Shown: positions 5,596 to 5,986 of the stretch, piece after piece | How positions within the stretch are numbered: the stretch's first letter is position 1 | Layout of the letters: each line of letters begins with the position of its first letter | NCBI GenBank assembly: GCA_025935475.1 | Contig: JAICVE010000188.1 | Coordinates: 1-5,986, forward strand | Direction of reading: 5' to 3' | DNA: 5,986 nt | From: Nitrospira sp. | Lineage (GTDB): Bacteria; Nitrospirota; Nitrospiria; Nitrospirales; Nitrospiraceae | Notes under the pieces: model-generated | Seen by the model: the letters and a program-made list of their open reading frames with translations, nothing else | The model's database searches: none | What the model was told of the DNA's origin: nothing | Position numbers and translations under genes: made by a program

Positions 5596-5928
5596 CTATG
5601 AGCCTCCGTCCGGAGGGCGTTGAGCGGCTTTGGAGAGCTGCTGCCCCAACGCGTTGAGCGGCAGGCGGAAGCAATCGACCAGATCAGTAAACTCCTCAAC
5701 GAGATCATTGGTGAACACCATGCCCGGTTGCAGACGGGCGAACTCCTGCGCGGCTTTCTCGCCGACCGACTCGGTTAGCAGGGCAATCGTCCGGACACGC
5801 CATTTGGCGACCCGTTCGGTCCCGGCCACGGTGTTGAGCGACATCTCCATCGTGTCCTGGTAAATCGAATCCAGTTCCTTGAGTTGGTGCTGGATGACTA
5901 ACAGCGCTTTGTTCGGATCCATGGGCAT
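5596..5928 (-). CDS. Conserved-looking small helical protein of unknown function, 110 residues
   Basis: I do not recognise this protein. It is predicted almost wholly helical and soluble, with no signal peptide or membrane segment. Helices are likely at about 5-32 (ALLVIQHQLKELDSIYQDTMEMS), 36-54 (GTERVAKWRVRTIALLTES), 56-67 and 74-102. The pattern KWRVRTIALL (42-51) has an amphipathic W-x-x-[RK]-T look seen in small helical adaptor-like domains, but I cannot name a family. The ATG at 5928 has AGGAG 12 nt upstream, a long spacing; a second ATG at 5922 would be even farther. An in-frame stop at 5944-5946 excludes a longer reading. Its stop touches the rsmA start and its final codons contain the rsmA Shine-Dalgarno. 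Codon use resembles its neighbours, so it is likely a real gene translated together with rsmA. Confidence 0.75.
   Translation of the reverse strand: MPMDPNKALLVIQHQLKELDSIYQDTMEMSLNTVAGTERVAKWRVRTIALLTESVGEKAAQEFARLQPGMVFTNDLVEEFTDLVDCFRLPLNALGQQLSKAAQRPPDGGS
5603..5616 (-). promoter_or_regulatory. Hairpin covering the rsmA Shine-Dalgarno
   Basis: Read on the minus strand, CCTCCG (5616-5611) and CGGAGG (5608-5603) are perfect inverted repeats separated by 2 nt. The 3' arm contains GGAGG (5607-5603), the Shine-Dalgarno of rsmA, 7 nt before its GTG. With a 4-nt loop the stem would be 5 GC-rich pairs. It lies in the last codons of the upstream gene, so a ribosome finishing that gene would open it. 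This is a standard arrangement for translational coupling. The repeat is seen directly; the effect is inferred. Confidence 0.5.
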
Positions 5929-5943
5929 GATCGGGTGGTTCTC

Positions 5944-5986
5944 CTATGAAGACGTGTGGGCAGCTCGTCGCTTCTGCGCGAGCCTG
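5944..5986 (-). CDS. C-terminal end of an unidentified gene (partial)
   Basis: On the minus strand one frame stays open from the window edge to TAG at 5946-5944 and would encode the tail RLAQKRRAAHTSS. The basic, Ser-ending tail is plausible as a protein C-terminus. The stop overlaps the AGGAG that serves the next gene, matching the close packing of the rest of the cluster. Only 13 codons are visible, so neither function nor coding status can be proven. Confidence 0.35.
   Translation of the reverse strand, partial: RLAQKRRAAHTSS

Overview
The window is chromosomal DNA from a GC-rich Gram-negative (diderm) bacterium. The LolA chaperone implies an outer membrane, and RsmA and FtsK are core housekeeping proteins. 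The base composition, the style of the proteins and the small ribbon-helix-helix protein remind me of Nitrospira (phylum Nitrospirota). That assignment is from recognition only and is unproven.

Right to centre (minus strand, read from 5986 down to 805): one compact, probably co-transcribed gene cluster. It holds the last 13 codons of an unidentified gene, a 110-residue helical protein of unknown function, rsmA/ksgA (16S rRNA dimethyladenosine transferase), ftsK (DNA translocase, 805 or 817 residues), lolA (periplasmic lipoprotein carrier) and a 2-oxoglutarate/Fe(II) oxygenase of unknown substrate. Gaps run from a 4-bp overlap (ftsK/lolA) to 60 bp (rsmA/ftsK). The stop codon of the 110-residue gene directly abuts the GTG start of rsmA. 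The Shine-Dalgarno of rsmA lies in the 3' arm of a small hairpin, which suggests translational coupling. The cluster thus joins ribosome maturation, chromosome segregation and envelope biogenesis with an uncharacterised oxygenase.

Left end (plus strand): a 129-residue probable DNA-binding protein (ribbon-helix-helix core plus a basic GRP-containing tail) at 392-781, converging on the oxygenase gene with only 23 bp between the stops. Its 391-bp upstream region has no convincing gene but has structure. In order it holds three TCGATAC-like half-sites at 3-30, a near-perfect sigma-54 (-24/-12) promoter match at 125-140, and a 12-bp GC-rich terminator-like hairpin with a T-rich tail at 282-319. 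Together these could be an enhancer-controlled small-RNA gene of about 170 nt, or a long attenuated leader for the DNA-binding protein. This is the most unusual part of the window and is inference from sequence motifs only.

No tRNA, rRNA, insertion sequence or CRISPR array was seen.
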